A DNA stretch of 64,000 nucleotides from Aurantiochytrium sp. KH105. Taxonomy: Eukaryota > Sar > Bigyra > Thraustochytrida > Thraustochytriidae. The number at the start of each line of letters is the position of its first letter. The first letter of the stretch is position 1. A program made the position numbers and the translations under genes. The stretch covers positions 1 through 64,000 of the forward strand of contig BGKB01000046.1 in NCBI GenBank assembly GCA_003116975.1, in the 5' to 3' direction. Shown here one piece after another: positions 1 through 9,081 of the stretch. The notes under the pieces were generated by a model. That model was not told the origin of the DNA. It made no database searches and saw only the letters and a program-made list of their open reading frames with translations.

Positions 1-109
1 GTTCTCGATCGACCCGAAGGACGGAGAAAATGCGGCTTGAGGAGCCCGCTCGGCTCCGAGCGTTACACGTGCAATGTCTGCGGAAAAGTGCGCAGCGTGC
101 AGCGCGACT

Positions 110-140
<31 letters not shown>

Positions 141-159
141 AGCTAGCTAGCTACGATTT
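1..159. other. Non-coding edge with GGCT microsatellite
   Basis: No gene is visible. From about 111 to 152 the sequence is a simple repeat of GGCT units passing into AGCT units, ending seven bases before the stop codon of the alternative oxidase on the minus strand. It therefore lies in, or just beyond, the 3' untranslated region of that gene. Confidence 0.8.
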
Positions 160-1122
160 TTAGGCGCTCGCGGTCTGCTTGGTATCGCTAGTCGCTTTGT
201 TGTTCTTCATCTCGTTGACTTCGTCAATCATCTCGGTCGGATGATCATCGATCCCGCCGGATTGAATGAGATCAGAAAGATGGTGGTTAAAGTCGCGGTG
301 CATGCACTCGTCAGCACGCACGTGGAGGACAACATCGCGCAGCGTCGCGTCTTCAGGGAGATGGTAGTAGTTTTTGGCAATGACAAGGGCAGGGACATTG
401 GGGATGTCTCCCTTGTCGATGGCCTCGAGATAGTCATTGTATGCCTGGTGTGCGGCCTCCTCGAGGTAGCCAACGGTACGGTGCGCAGTCACGGGGGAGA
501 GTGCGTACATGCCAGTGTAAAAGGTCACAAAGGCGGCCTGTGCGGTCATGACAAAGGCGCGCTCGATAAAGGTGGGCTTGGTGTGCTGCATCCAGATGAG
601 GAGGTGGAGGCGCTCGTTTTCAGCCTCCTCCTGGAGAGAGGCAATCCAGCCGTGGTCGCGCTTCATGGTACGCAGCGAGCGCAAATGGCGGTGTGCCGAG
701 GCGACAATGCCTGGGACGGCTGCGACGGTCTCGAGACAAACGGCGTGGTGGTCATACTTTTCTCTGAAAAAGAGAAACATGAACTTTTCGAGAACCTGCA
801 CCGTGTTGTATGCGATCTTGTCGCGCAAGTTCTTGGGTTCGTAGTGGTAGACCTTGCCGAGGGCCTCGAGATTCTCGCACGAGAGCGCGGGCGGGAAGGA
901 TTCCCCAACCTCTTGGTATCTCTTGTGGCGCTCGTACGCCTTGGCAATGAGTTCCTCTGCCTCCGGTTCGACCCAGTCATACTTGCGGCGCAGCAGATGG
1001 AATCCGCGCGCCTGCGTCGCCTTGAGCGCCGCCTCGGCCAGACTGCCCTGCACGCCTGCGCGCGCGGCCTGCATCTGCATGCCGCGCACGAGGCTAGTTC
1101 TTCCCAGTTGGCTCGCGAGCAT
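160..1122 (-). CDS. AOX: Mitochondrial alternative oxidase
   Basis: The 320-residue protein matches the di-iron ubiquinol oxidase that reduces oxygen to water on the matrix side of the inner mitochondrial membrane, bypassing complexes III and IV. The expected ligand motifs are all present: LETVAAVPG with E131, NERLH with E170 and H173, YLEEA at 219-223, and RADECMH with E272 and H275. The family motif LEEEA reads LEEAA here. The ATG at 1122 gives a basic, alanine-rich leader of about 40 residues suited to mitochondrial import. The frame stays open upstream, but that part is low-complexity lysine/glutamine/serine sequence made by a CTTG/CTGG repeat and is better read as 5' untranslated. No intron is needed. 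Confidence 0.95.
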   Translation of the reverse strand: MLASQLGRTSLVRGMQMQAARAGVQGSLAEAALKATQARGFHLLRRKYDWVEPEAEELIAKAYERHKRYQEVGESFPPALSCENLEALGKVYHYEPKNLRDKIAYNTVQVLEKFMFLFFREKYDHHAVCLETVAAVPGIVASAHRHLRSLRTMKRDHGWIASLQEEAENERLHLLIWMQHTKPTFIERAFVMTAQAAFVTFYTGMYALSPVTAHRTVGYLEEAAHQAYNDYLEAIDKGDIPNVPALVIAKNYYHLPEDATLRDVVLHVRADECMHRDFNHHLSDLIQSGGIDDHPTEMIDEVNEMKNNKATSDTKQTASA

Positions 1123-2820
1123 CTTCTCTTCTCTTGCTGGCTTGCTGGCTTGCTTGCTGGCTTGCTTGCTTTCTCGTTCGGGGTTTGCTTGCTTGCCTCT
1201 CGAGGTTTGTGCTTTGTCTGCTGCGTCTGTTCTGGCTGCCTGTTGCTGTTGCTTGCGATTCCTGGGACCGGATCTGCTTCGGCGCAAGTTGTTTGCCCGC
1301 CAACCGACTTGAGGGCGTCCACTTTGTGTCCCCAAAGGTACTTGGCCGTAACTAGAAGGCCTACCAGTATTCGTTGTGATTGATCGAGTCAAGTCAAGTT
1401 CGTCGCACCCGGCTTCCAGCCAGGAAACCGCCACACGCAAAGCGCCGACCAGGTCAGCCCGAGCAGCCAGCTGTGCTGCAGCGTATGCAGTGCAGAGCAC
1501 CAGCACCTTGGCTAGCTTCTTGAAGGATGCATGGCAGCTTGAGCAGGCTAGCAATAGCACGAGTGGAGTGGACAATGCAAAGCGCCGAGCGTGGAACTCC
1601 GGGACGAATGAAAGGCGTGGATTCAGAAAGCCGTCTGCACTGCACTGCTGCTGCGTCTCGCCAGCCAGATGAGGCGAGGCGAGCGTCGTCGACGGTGGCC
1701 CGCGAGACGAACCGAACAGGCAATGACAGTATGGCAATGGTACCATGGCCACGAGGGGTAACGAACTTGCATTGACGCAGCGATGACGCCGCAGGCTAGC
1801 CACCCACCACTCACCACCCACCCCACCAGCCTCGTCGTGCATCAGCCCAGCACGCACAACGAGATTCCAAAGCCACAACGCCGCGAGATCTTTCCTATTC
1901 TCCGCGCGGGGCTTCCGGGCGGCCAACAACGGCTCGTCACTCGCTCGTGCAGGACCGGCGCCGCTGCACTGCGCCCTCTACAACGAAAGTCAAACGTCGG
2001 CGTCCCCACGTTCACCGCCCATCACAGCGCGCTGCACGCAGTCGGCCATGAGCCCGGCATCGACGCTACGGTCGCGACGCCTCGTTCGGGCTTATGGCAA
2101 GCGCTCTCAGTCCCGTCACATATCCATCCTACGCTACGCGCAGCCAGAAAGAAGAGAAGAACCAAGGGAGAAGACTTCTGCCTCGTTGCCGGAGCGGAGC
2201 CGCCGCCTTCGCCGACCTCGCGCAGAAAGCGCCGCGCCAGAGCCGAAACGATGCGCGGCGCCGCGCGCGTCCGGTGCACGCGCGGGCGCGGGCGCCGGAG
2301 CGGGCGACGTGCGGCAGATCAATCTCCGCGCCCAAAGCGCCGGCCAGGCAGGGCACGCGCGGAGGCGGTGGGTGGGATGACGATGTGCGAGGAAGACTGC
2401 GACTACGACGCGCACGGCGAGGCTGGCGACGGCGCGATGGGGGGCGGCTAGAAAGAAGCGCGAAGCTAGCGACACGAGCTGCTGCTGCTGCGTAGCTTAG
2501 GCTTGCGGTCCGCGATGAGGACGAGGGGCTTGGAGGACGCAGCAGCCAGCTAGCAGGTCAAGCTGAAAAGGTGGAGACCATTGATGGAAGCAAGCCGCGC
2601 GAAGAGGTTCTCTTTGGCCGACGAGATTTGACCGCTCGCTCGTCACAGCTGGCCTTGGTAGCTGGAGACTTGTCACATGGCGTCTTGTCGTCGAGGGGAG
2701 GGCGTGGCTGGTCAGGAGCTGCAGCATTTCGCCCGCCAATGGCTTTTGCCCCTGATGGCCGCTATTCTGCGGTGACAGTGACAATTAGAGCATTGCATTG
2801 CAGGGCAGTTTAAGGGGAAG
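1123..2820. other. Gene-free GC-rich stretch
   Basis: This stretch begins with the repeat-rich 5' flank of the alternative oxidase (CTTG/CTGG units at about 1136-1175). It continues as GC-rich sequence with several short overlapping open frames on both strands. None shows a recognisable domain, and all have the arginine/alanine-rich composition expected of random GC-rich frames. I see no supportable gene. Confidence 0.6.
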
Positions 2821-3777
2821 GGCCATCATTCAGCAGCGGCGGCCAGAACGACCTGAGCATCGCGTCGTTGTGGACGGCAGATGTGCTTTGGCTATTCTGC
2901 CGCTCCGATTGGCCGAAAAGAGCAACCTTGGCCGTAAAGAGCAACAGGAATATGAGTGTGCGAAAATGCGGAGCTAGCGTCTGTTATGCTGACGCTGGAA
3001 CCTAATAGGCTAGTTGGGAATGACGTGGGAACCGAGGTGGTCAGACAGCTGGAACGATGATGACGCAAAGTTGCTTCGATTTGCTGGCTCTGGTTCTTGG
3101 TGTGCTATTGTCTTCTTCTTGATTGGTCAATCTTTGTTCTGGCTCACTTGCCTTGCCTTGGCTTGACCATTATTCAGCACCAGCATCTACGACGACCTGA
3201 GCGTCGCGTCGCTGTGGACGGCGGAGGTGCTTTGGCCGACGACATTTTGCCGCTCCATTTGGACTCCATATGAGTGTGCGGACACGCGGAGCTAGCGCTT
3301 GTTTTGCTGATGCTGGAACCTAATAGGCTAGTTGGGAATGACGTGGGAACGGAAGGAGGTCAGACAGCTGGAACGATGATGACGCAAAGTCGTTTCAATT
3401 TGCTGGCTCTGGTTCTCGGTGTGCTGTTGTCTTCTTCTTGGTTGGTCAATCTTTGTTCTGGCTCACTTGCTTTGTCTTGGCTTGACCATTATTCAGCACC
3501 AGCATCTACGACGACCTGAGCGTCGCGTCGCTGTGGACGGCGGAGGTGCTTTGGCCGACGACATTTTGCCGCTCCATTTGGACTCCATATGAGTGTGCGG
3601 ACATGCGGAGCCAGCGCTTGTTATGCTGATGCTAGAACCTAATAGGCTAGTTGGGAATGACGTGGGAACGGAAGGAGGTCAGACAGCTGGAACGATGATG
3701 ACGCAAAGTCGTTTCAATTTGCTGGCTCTGGTTCTTGGTGTGCTATTGTCTCTTTTTGGTTGGCCAATCTTGTTCTT
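2821..3777. repeat. Tandem repeat with ~319-bp unit
   Basis: Taking ATGAGTGTG as the phase marker, units start at 2952, 3270 and 3589, so the period is 318 then 319 bases. A diverged partial unit precedes them from about 2821, and the last unit stops matching near 3777. Units two and three are nearly identical, while the first unit and the leading partial unit are more diverged, suggesting stepwise duplication with a recent last step. Frames through units two and three are open for 80-130 codons but begin at GTG, and the first unit does not keep the frame. I therefore call this a non-coding satellite-like repeat. Confidence 0.85.
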
Positions 3778-5400
3778 GATCACAAGATTGGGCGAGCTCA
3801 TTCTGGCGATCATGTGGAGCCACAGCGTCGTGGAAGCATGTCATGTCAAGATCAACCTGGCACGGTCCGTGACAATCTTGCTAAAATTTTTGGTGAGAGG
3901 TGCTCGCAAGAACGCTTCTCCCTGTTTGTGCATTATCTTCGCTGCTAAGCTCTTCCTGGTCGACCGCAAGAAACAATGTGGCCTATAGGTTTAGGTCTAT
4001 AACCCGAAAGTGTGGCCTCATTCATACCTCACCGTTGGATCAGCCAGAAATTCGACTCTGCTTTCTTTCGCCGGTCCCCTCACACCATCTCGTCGCTCGG
4101 GGTCGCTCCTCTTCGCACTCTCGGCGTGCGCCTTCGTCCGCTCTGCGCAGCCCTACCCTGCGCTGCTCGCCCTGCTCACTCTGCGCTCAGCAGCTCCGCC
4201 TCCGTGGCGTCAGCAGCACACACCAGCTTCTCAGCGCCTCCGTTCAGCCGCACACGCCTCAATTCCCGGTTCACCGCCGTCTGCAGCTGCGCCTGCGAGG
4301 ACATTGGCGACGCGCACGTGCTCCTCTCGACTCCTCCACGTCCTGGCGCTGCCGGGGCGGTCGGAGAGACTGCGTGCACTCCGCTCCACTCCACTCCACT
4401 CCGCCTCGGTCGCGCCCAGGTGTGCCGTGAGCGCGCTGCTGTGCGCGCATTTCTGCTGTGCAGTATTTGTAACTCATTGTTGCGACTTCGAGGTGAGCGT
4501 TGACCTCCAATGGCACGGCCTGTGTGAAGACTGGACCATAACCTCATCGGCGCCGCTCGAGCGAGCAGACCCTCGCGACCTGGCTGCCCGGCTGCCTGCC
4601 CGGCTGCCTGCCCGACTGCCTGGCGCAGGCGCAGACCTCCGTGCGCCCCGCGCAGAGCGGCCTCGCCCCGGTCGTGTCGGTCGCGGCCGCTCGGGCTCGA
4701 GGCGGGTCGAGCGAGCGAGAGATTCGCTTGCGGCATTCGTTCATTCTCATCTTCGACGCGCGTGAAGCGTCCGTCGCGAGGCGCTGCCGCGCGCGGGCTC
4801 AGACCCGCTCCGCCAGCCCGGCCCCTGCCCGCGCGCAGCCCTGCTTGCTGTCCTGCTTGCCTGCCCGCGAGGCGAGGCGGCAGCGTCGATCGGCGTGGCG
4901 CGGCGGCGTGACTTGGCTTGGCCAGGCCAGGCCAGACCCGGTTCGACGCCATCTCGTGCGCCGTGCGCGCCGGCCACGCGGACGCCGCGGACGCAGGTCG
5001 CGGACGCGGGTCGCGCTCGCTCGCCAGCTCGCGCCGCCGCCGCCGCCGCCGCCCGCGCGAGCCGCGGGCCCGGCGCGATCAGCGCCGTGGAGGCGAGGTT
5101 GAAGCCCTCGCGCGGCGACGACGACTCCGACGCCGGCGAGCCCGCCTCGAAGGCGTTGCACGCGAGGGCGGAGGGGAAGGGAACGCGCGAGCGCCGGCGG
5201 CACGCTGCGCTGCGCTGCGTGGGATCGGGAGCGAGCGCGCAGGCGTGCAAGCGCGACAATAGTTGTCGGGGAGGGAGTCGACCGCGCACGGTGTGAGCAG
5301 CCAGGCGGGCGACACCGCCACGTCTTCGAGCAAGCGAGGCCCTCGAACTTGGTCAAGGAGACATCCGTCCAGACAGCCGGCTGCCTCGTAGGCAGGTGCC
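3778..5400. other. Gene-free, very GC-rich upstream region
   Basis: No gene is supported. The first 250 bases are AT-balanced flank of the tandem repeat. From about 4080 the sequence becomes extremely GC-rich, with CTGCC and GCC runs (for example 4583-4620 and 5035-5055). It opens many long overlapping frames on both strands, all arginine/alanine/proline-rich and without domains. The last part is presumably promoter and 5' leader of the glycosyltransferase starting at 5401. Confidence 0.6.
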
Positions 5401-7029
5401 ATGATCAAGTCGCCCAAGGCGCGCCAACTTACGGACCCGAGCATCAGCATCAACAACCTCTCGCGCACGCGGGCGCACTCGGCGGTGCAAGGGGGCACAA
5501 GCCCAGTCATGAATCGAAACGGAACCAGCCCCGCGCAGCCCTGCGTGGTGTCGTACGAAAATGGAAAGGAAGTGGACATCGAGAGCAATACCGTCTCCTG
5601 TGACGACATCTCCAACAAAAAGCCCCGAATGCAAGCGCTTCTTCTCATTGCAATCATTCTGGCGACGTGGTACTTTTACTGCGCCTACGACCTGCAGATG
5701 TCGCTCTACGTGCGCACACAAAAGTATCTCGCAGCAGACGTCAAGTTCAACTCCCTCATCAACACGGTGCTGATGAGGCCTCTGGAACCGTATTCGCTCG
5801 AGGCCGAGCGGGAGACAGTGCTCAAGAGCACTTTCGCGCAAATCGCAATGACTGCCACTCACGAAAGTACAAGTCATGTTTCAGAGGACCTCCAGGAGCT
5901 TCGCTCCTACATCGATGGCAAGGTGGGAACCAAAGCTGTTTTGACCTGTATCACGCGAGACGACCACTACGGTCTCGAGGTGAACCGGTATCAGCTCGAG
6001 GAGCTTGGTCGTGCCTTCCAGGATTATCGCATCATCATTGTTGAGAATGATTCATCCAAGGAGTACCGCGCCAAGCTTCAAGCTTGGGAAAAGGAAAACC
6101 CCAAGGTCAAACTCATTTCCAAAACGTTTGAATTCAAAAAGCGACCCAACCTCGGTTTCTTGGGCGAGATGCGGAATTTTTACGTTTCCGAGATCCGCAA
6201 GCCAGAGTACCAGGATTTTCAGCGTGTCATTGTCTTTGACATGGACGTTTCGCACCGATGGCCCATCAAGGACATTGTTGCGAGCGCCATGGTACGGACC
6301 TCGCACATGGGCGTCCGGTGCTTCAACGTGTACAAGGACAATTTAGGTCATCGCGATGTGCTCGCGTTTCGGTCCAAGAAATACATTGATGAGTTCAAGT
6401 ACAATGTTTTTCCAAGCTCTGTCGACGCGGGCACTCTCCACAATGTCCACAGGGTCACGGCGGAGTGGTACCGCGAGGGGCGAAGCGTGCCTGTGGACAG
6501 CTGCTTTGGCGGCATGGCCGTCTACGCGCGCGACGCGTTCGTGACCTGCCAGTATGACGCCACGCGTGACGAGTGCGAGCACCTTGCTCTGAACGAGTGT
6601 TTTTTGCAGCATGGGCTCTCGATCCATTTGGACACTGGCGTGGCCATACCATTTCATTACAGAACATTCAAGGAGGGATTGCTGCTTACGTTGATTGCAG
6701 GCAGAGAGGTCCCCGTCTTGATTGGTGCCCTTTTGTTGGGCATTCTGCGAGCCATGTATTCGCATCACTTTAGCATTGGCGTCCCCATTACTGACAGTGC
6801 TGATTTTCTGCGCATTTTACGCGCGGGAACCTTCACGTTGGTTTGTTTCGTTCTTCTCGCCAAGGATCGCCCGCGTCAGTACATTCTTGTTTATTATCTC
6901 GTTGTTTTGCTGATTGAGATCTTTTGCACACGCGTGGTTTTTCACATTTTGTCAAAGGTTTTCTCACAGCGCAACATCGGGAACGCGCGCAACTGGGCTT
7001 TCCTTCATGCAAGTTCGGCAAGAAGCTAG
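5401..7029 (+). CDS. Membrane-anchored glycosyltransferase, GT69/CAP59-CMT1-like
   Basis: The protein has 542 residues. One membrane segment at about 78-98 follows a short cytoplasmic tail, the type II layout of Golgi glycosyltransferases. The lumenal part contains IIIVENDSSKEYRAKL, then an LGEMRNFY helix, then VFDMDV near 278-283, a DxD-type metal/nucleotide-sugar site, and later PVDSCFGGMAVYAR and EHLALNECF near 394. This order resembles the CAP59/CMT1 mannosyltransferases of fungi (GT69) and similar protist proteins. The C-terminal 115 residues hold two or three more hydrophobic segments (about 427-453, 476-488 and 494-509), unusual for a type II transferase. Donor and acceptor cannot be read from sequence. 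No intron is needed. Confidence 0.7.
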   Translation: MIKSPKARQLTDPSISINNLSRTRAHSAVQGGTSPVMNRNGTSPAQPCVVSYENGKEVDIESNTVSCDDISNKKPRMQALLLIAIILATWYFYCAYDLQMSLYVRTQKYLAADVKFNSLINTVLMRPLEPYSLEAERETVLKSTFAQIAMTATHESTSHVSEDLQELRSYIDGKVGTKAVLTCITRDDHYGLEVNRYQLEELGRAFQDYRIIIVENDSSKEYRAKLQAWEKENPKVKLISKTFEFKKRPNLGFLGEMRNFYVSEIRKPEYQDFQRVIVFDMDVSHRWPIKDIVASAMVRTSHMGVRCFNVYKDNLGHRDVLAFRSKKYIDEFKYNVFPSSVDAGTLHNVHRVTAEWYREGRSVPVDSCFGGMAVYARDAFVTCQYDATRDECEHLALNECFLQHGLSIHLDTGVAIPFHYRTFKEGLLLTLIAGREVPVLIGALLLGILRAMYSHHFSIGVPITDSADFLRILRAGTFTLVCFVLLAKDRPRQYILVYYLVVLLIEIFCTRVVFHILSKVFSQRNIGNARNWAFLHASSARS

Positions 7030-7495
7030 GTCCATGAGAGAAAATAGCCAACCTGTTGTTCTTTGGTTGGCGCCCACAATTTTAGGCACCCGCAACCCCG
7101 CGGAATTCCTGCAACCCCGCGCACCTCATTGCACGCAACCGATCGTGTATGAGATTATTGATAGGCTCTGTATACCACTCTTTAATTTTAAGATGTGAAT
7201 TTTGTTTCTTTGTGCAATTTTGATGTATGGAACTAGGTATAGATAGATAAGAACATTGGCCGGCCAGCAAAACGCGCTGGAACGAGATGCCCCTCGACTC
7301 CTCCACCTCATCAATTTCCGACCCTTTAGTTTTCTTCTTTTTCGCGATGCATTTCTGCTGCGCCGTGTGCGAGAGAGTGGCGTGATGCACGGGCCCGTCC
7401 TCTCCAGAAAGAAGAAGAAATTAGGTTGGGCGAGTAGGCGGGTGGTGAGCTTGAGTGGTGAGGACCATGATGAGAAAAGACGGAAATAAAAGGTA
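7030..7495. other. Intergenic 3' regions of two convergent genes
   Basis: This lies between the convergent glycosyltransferase and DHHC genes, so it should hold both 3' ends. It is AT-richer than the surroundings. Short frames on both strands lack domains. I see no gene or structured RNA. Confidence 0.6.
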
Positions 7496-8458
7496 TCAAA
7501 TGAGACGAACATGTCCTTCAGACACGGCCTGGGAGGATGCAGGCGCGCTGTTCGCCGGCTGTTGCGGCTCTTGCGACTGAGATTGCGATTGCCTCACAGA
7601 ACCGCCAATCTGATGAGCCGACCCGCAAAGTCCAAAGCAACGCATACGACGGACGGGAAGAACCTCGGCATCTTGCTGCTGTTGCTGCTTGGATCGAGAG
7701 CGTCGCGCCTTCGCAACAAGGTAATCATACGTTGTTTCGCCACGGAAGCTCAGACGCACATGGAAAATGAGCAGATTTAGCACCGCGCAAGTGGCCATGA
7801 GAGAAACGCAAAAGTATACAGCCACAAAAATGGTGTGACTTCTCTCGTTCGTGGCCACCAACACACTCCGTGTGTACAAGACGAGAGCCGAAAGACCAGT
7901 GAGAGCCTCAAGTCCGAGAAGAACGGTTGCGGTCATCAATAGCCAAAAGAAGCTCGTGTAGTTCTTGCTCCCAATACACTGTTGAATCCAGACGCAGTGG
8001 TGATCAAAGCCGGCCACGCATTTATTGCAAGTGCGGCAATGTTTGCTCGACTTGCGGACAGTATGTCTGCAAATGTGGCAAAAGCTCAGCTCCTGGCGCG
8101 GAACGTTTCCAGGGTACTCTTCCTGGTCCTCGGGATCAATGAGCGAGCACCGGAGCGTGAAGACGATCACCATCACGGCCAGAATGCCGTGCACTGCCCC
8201 AATCACATGATACAGGACGCCTGGGAGTACCTCCTGGCTCACAACGTAAAAGACCCCTACAAAGTACCCAAAGAGCACCCACGAGCTGACTTGCAGCTTC
8301 GTCCACGGCAGCTCGAACCCATGCCTGCGCACGTGTCCTCGCGCGCTCCCTGCCGCTGCCGCCGCCGCCGGCGCGCTCCGCGTTCTCGTCGTCGCCGCCG
8401 TAAACGAGGCGGCCGGCGTCGGCACCGCCAGGCCGGGTCTCTCCGCGTCCGCCTGCAT
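7496..8458 (-). CDS. DHHC-type protein S-palmitoyltransferase
   Basis: The 320-residue protein has the layout of zDHHC enzymes that attach palmitate to protein cysteines. Two membrane segments (about 57-77 and 80-100) are followed by the cysteine-rich zinc domain (about 124-174), with CHICRHTV, CRTCNKCV and the catalytic DHHC at 152-155, and then two more membrane segments (about 168-190 and 208-232). GETTYDY after the last segment corresponds to the family TTxE-like motif. The C-terminal tail is glutamine/serine-rich. The start at 8458 is an ATG preceded by a very GC-rich leader. Substrate and membrane cannot be assigned. No intron is seen. Confidence 0.93.
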   Translation of the reverse strand: MQADAERPGLAVPTPAASFTAATTRTRSAPAAAAAAGSARGHVRRHGFELPWTKLQVSSWVLFGYFVGVFYVVSQEVLPGVLYHVIGAVHGILAVMVIVFTLRCSLIDPEDQEEYPGNVPRQELSFCHICRHTVRKSSKHCRTCNKCVAGFDHHCVWIQQCIGSKNYTSFFWLLMTATVLLGLEALTGLSALVLYTRSVLVATNERSHTIFVAVYFCVSLMATCAVLNLLIFHVRLSFRGETTYDYLVAKARRSRSKQQQQQDAEVLPVRRMRCFGLCGSAHQIGGSVRQSQSQSQEPQQPANSAPASSQAVSEGHVRLI

Positions 8459-9081
8459 CGCCGCCTCCGCAGGCAGCCCGCAGCCGCTCGCTCGCCCGCT
8501 CGCCCGCCCGCCCGCCCGCGCCCGCTCCGCCCGCGCGAAGACGCCCGCGCCCGGCGAGCAAGCGGCTTTGCTTTGTTTTTCTCCGCTCTGCTCTCCTGCT
8601 CCGGCTCGCGCTGCTCGTGCGCGCTCTCCTTCTCTCCTTCCTTCCTTCCTTCCTTCCTTCCTTCCCTCCGAAACGAGCTCGGTTTCCCCGCGACCCTTGC
8701 ACGGGTCGCCGCGGGGGGGGGGGCGGCACGCGCGAGGGGAGCGAGCGTGGGTCCGGGGGACGGGCGAAGCGACACGACGCGAGCCGAGCCGGGCCGAGCC
8801 GAGCTCGTTCAGATCGGGGTTCGCTCGCCTCCGCGATGGCTTCCGCTCGGCCTTGCCTGGCGCTGGTTGGCTTGCCAGCTTTCAAGAACGCCGAGCGAGC
8901 GAGCGAGCGACCAGGCGGGCGAGCGGGCGGTCCGCCGGCCGGGCGCAGCTGCGTCCGCCGTAAAGGATCGTAGTGTGTACCTTTGCCAGGACGTCGCGAC
9001 GGTGATACCTAGATTCCTTCCTGTGAGGAGGAAGCAAAGTAGAAAGCTGGGATCGGCCGACCTGTCGTACTTGCGCGTCGA
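8459..9081. other. Intergenic region with CTTC microsatellite and G-run
   Basis: This is upstream sequence of the DHHC gene and downstream sequence of the ATG17-like gene. A CTTC repeat covers about 8634-8665 and an 11-base G run lies at 8713-8723. The rest is GC-rich with GAGC repeats near 8890. Open frames here are compositional artefacts. No gene is seen. Confidence 0.65.

Noticed and set aside
241-1383. 380-codon open frame on the plus strand
   Set aside because: It lies antisense to the alternative oxidase, which has all catalytic motifs; the plus-strand frame shows no domain and mirrors codon bias.
3593-3988. 131-codon plus-strand frame with a hydrophobic stretch in the tandem repeat
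   Set aside because: It starts only at GTG, runs from repeat into unique flank, and the older repeat unit does not keep the frame.
4010-5289. Several 150-250 codon frames on both strands
   Set aside because: They overlap heavily in different frames and are arginine/alanine/proline-rich, as expected from extreme GC content.
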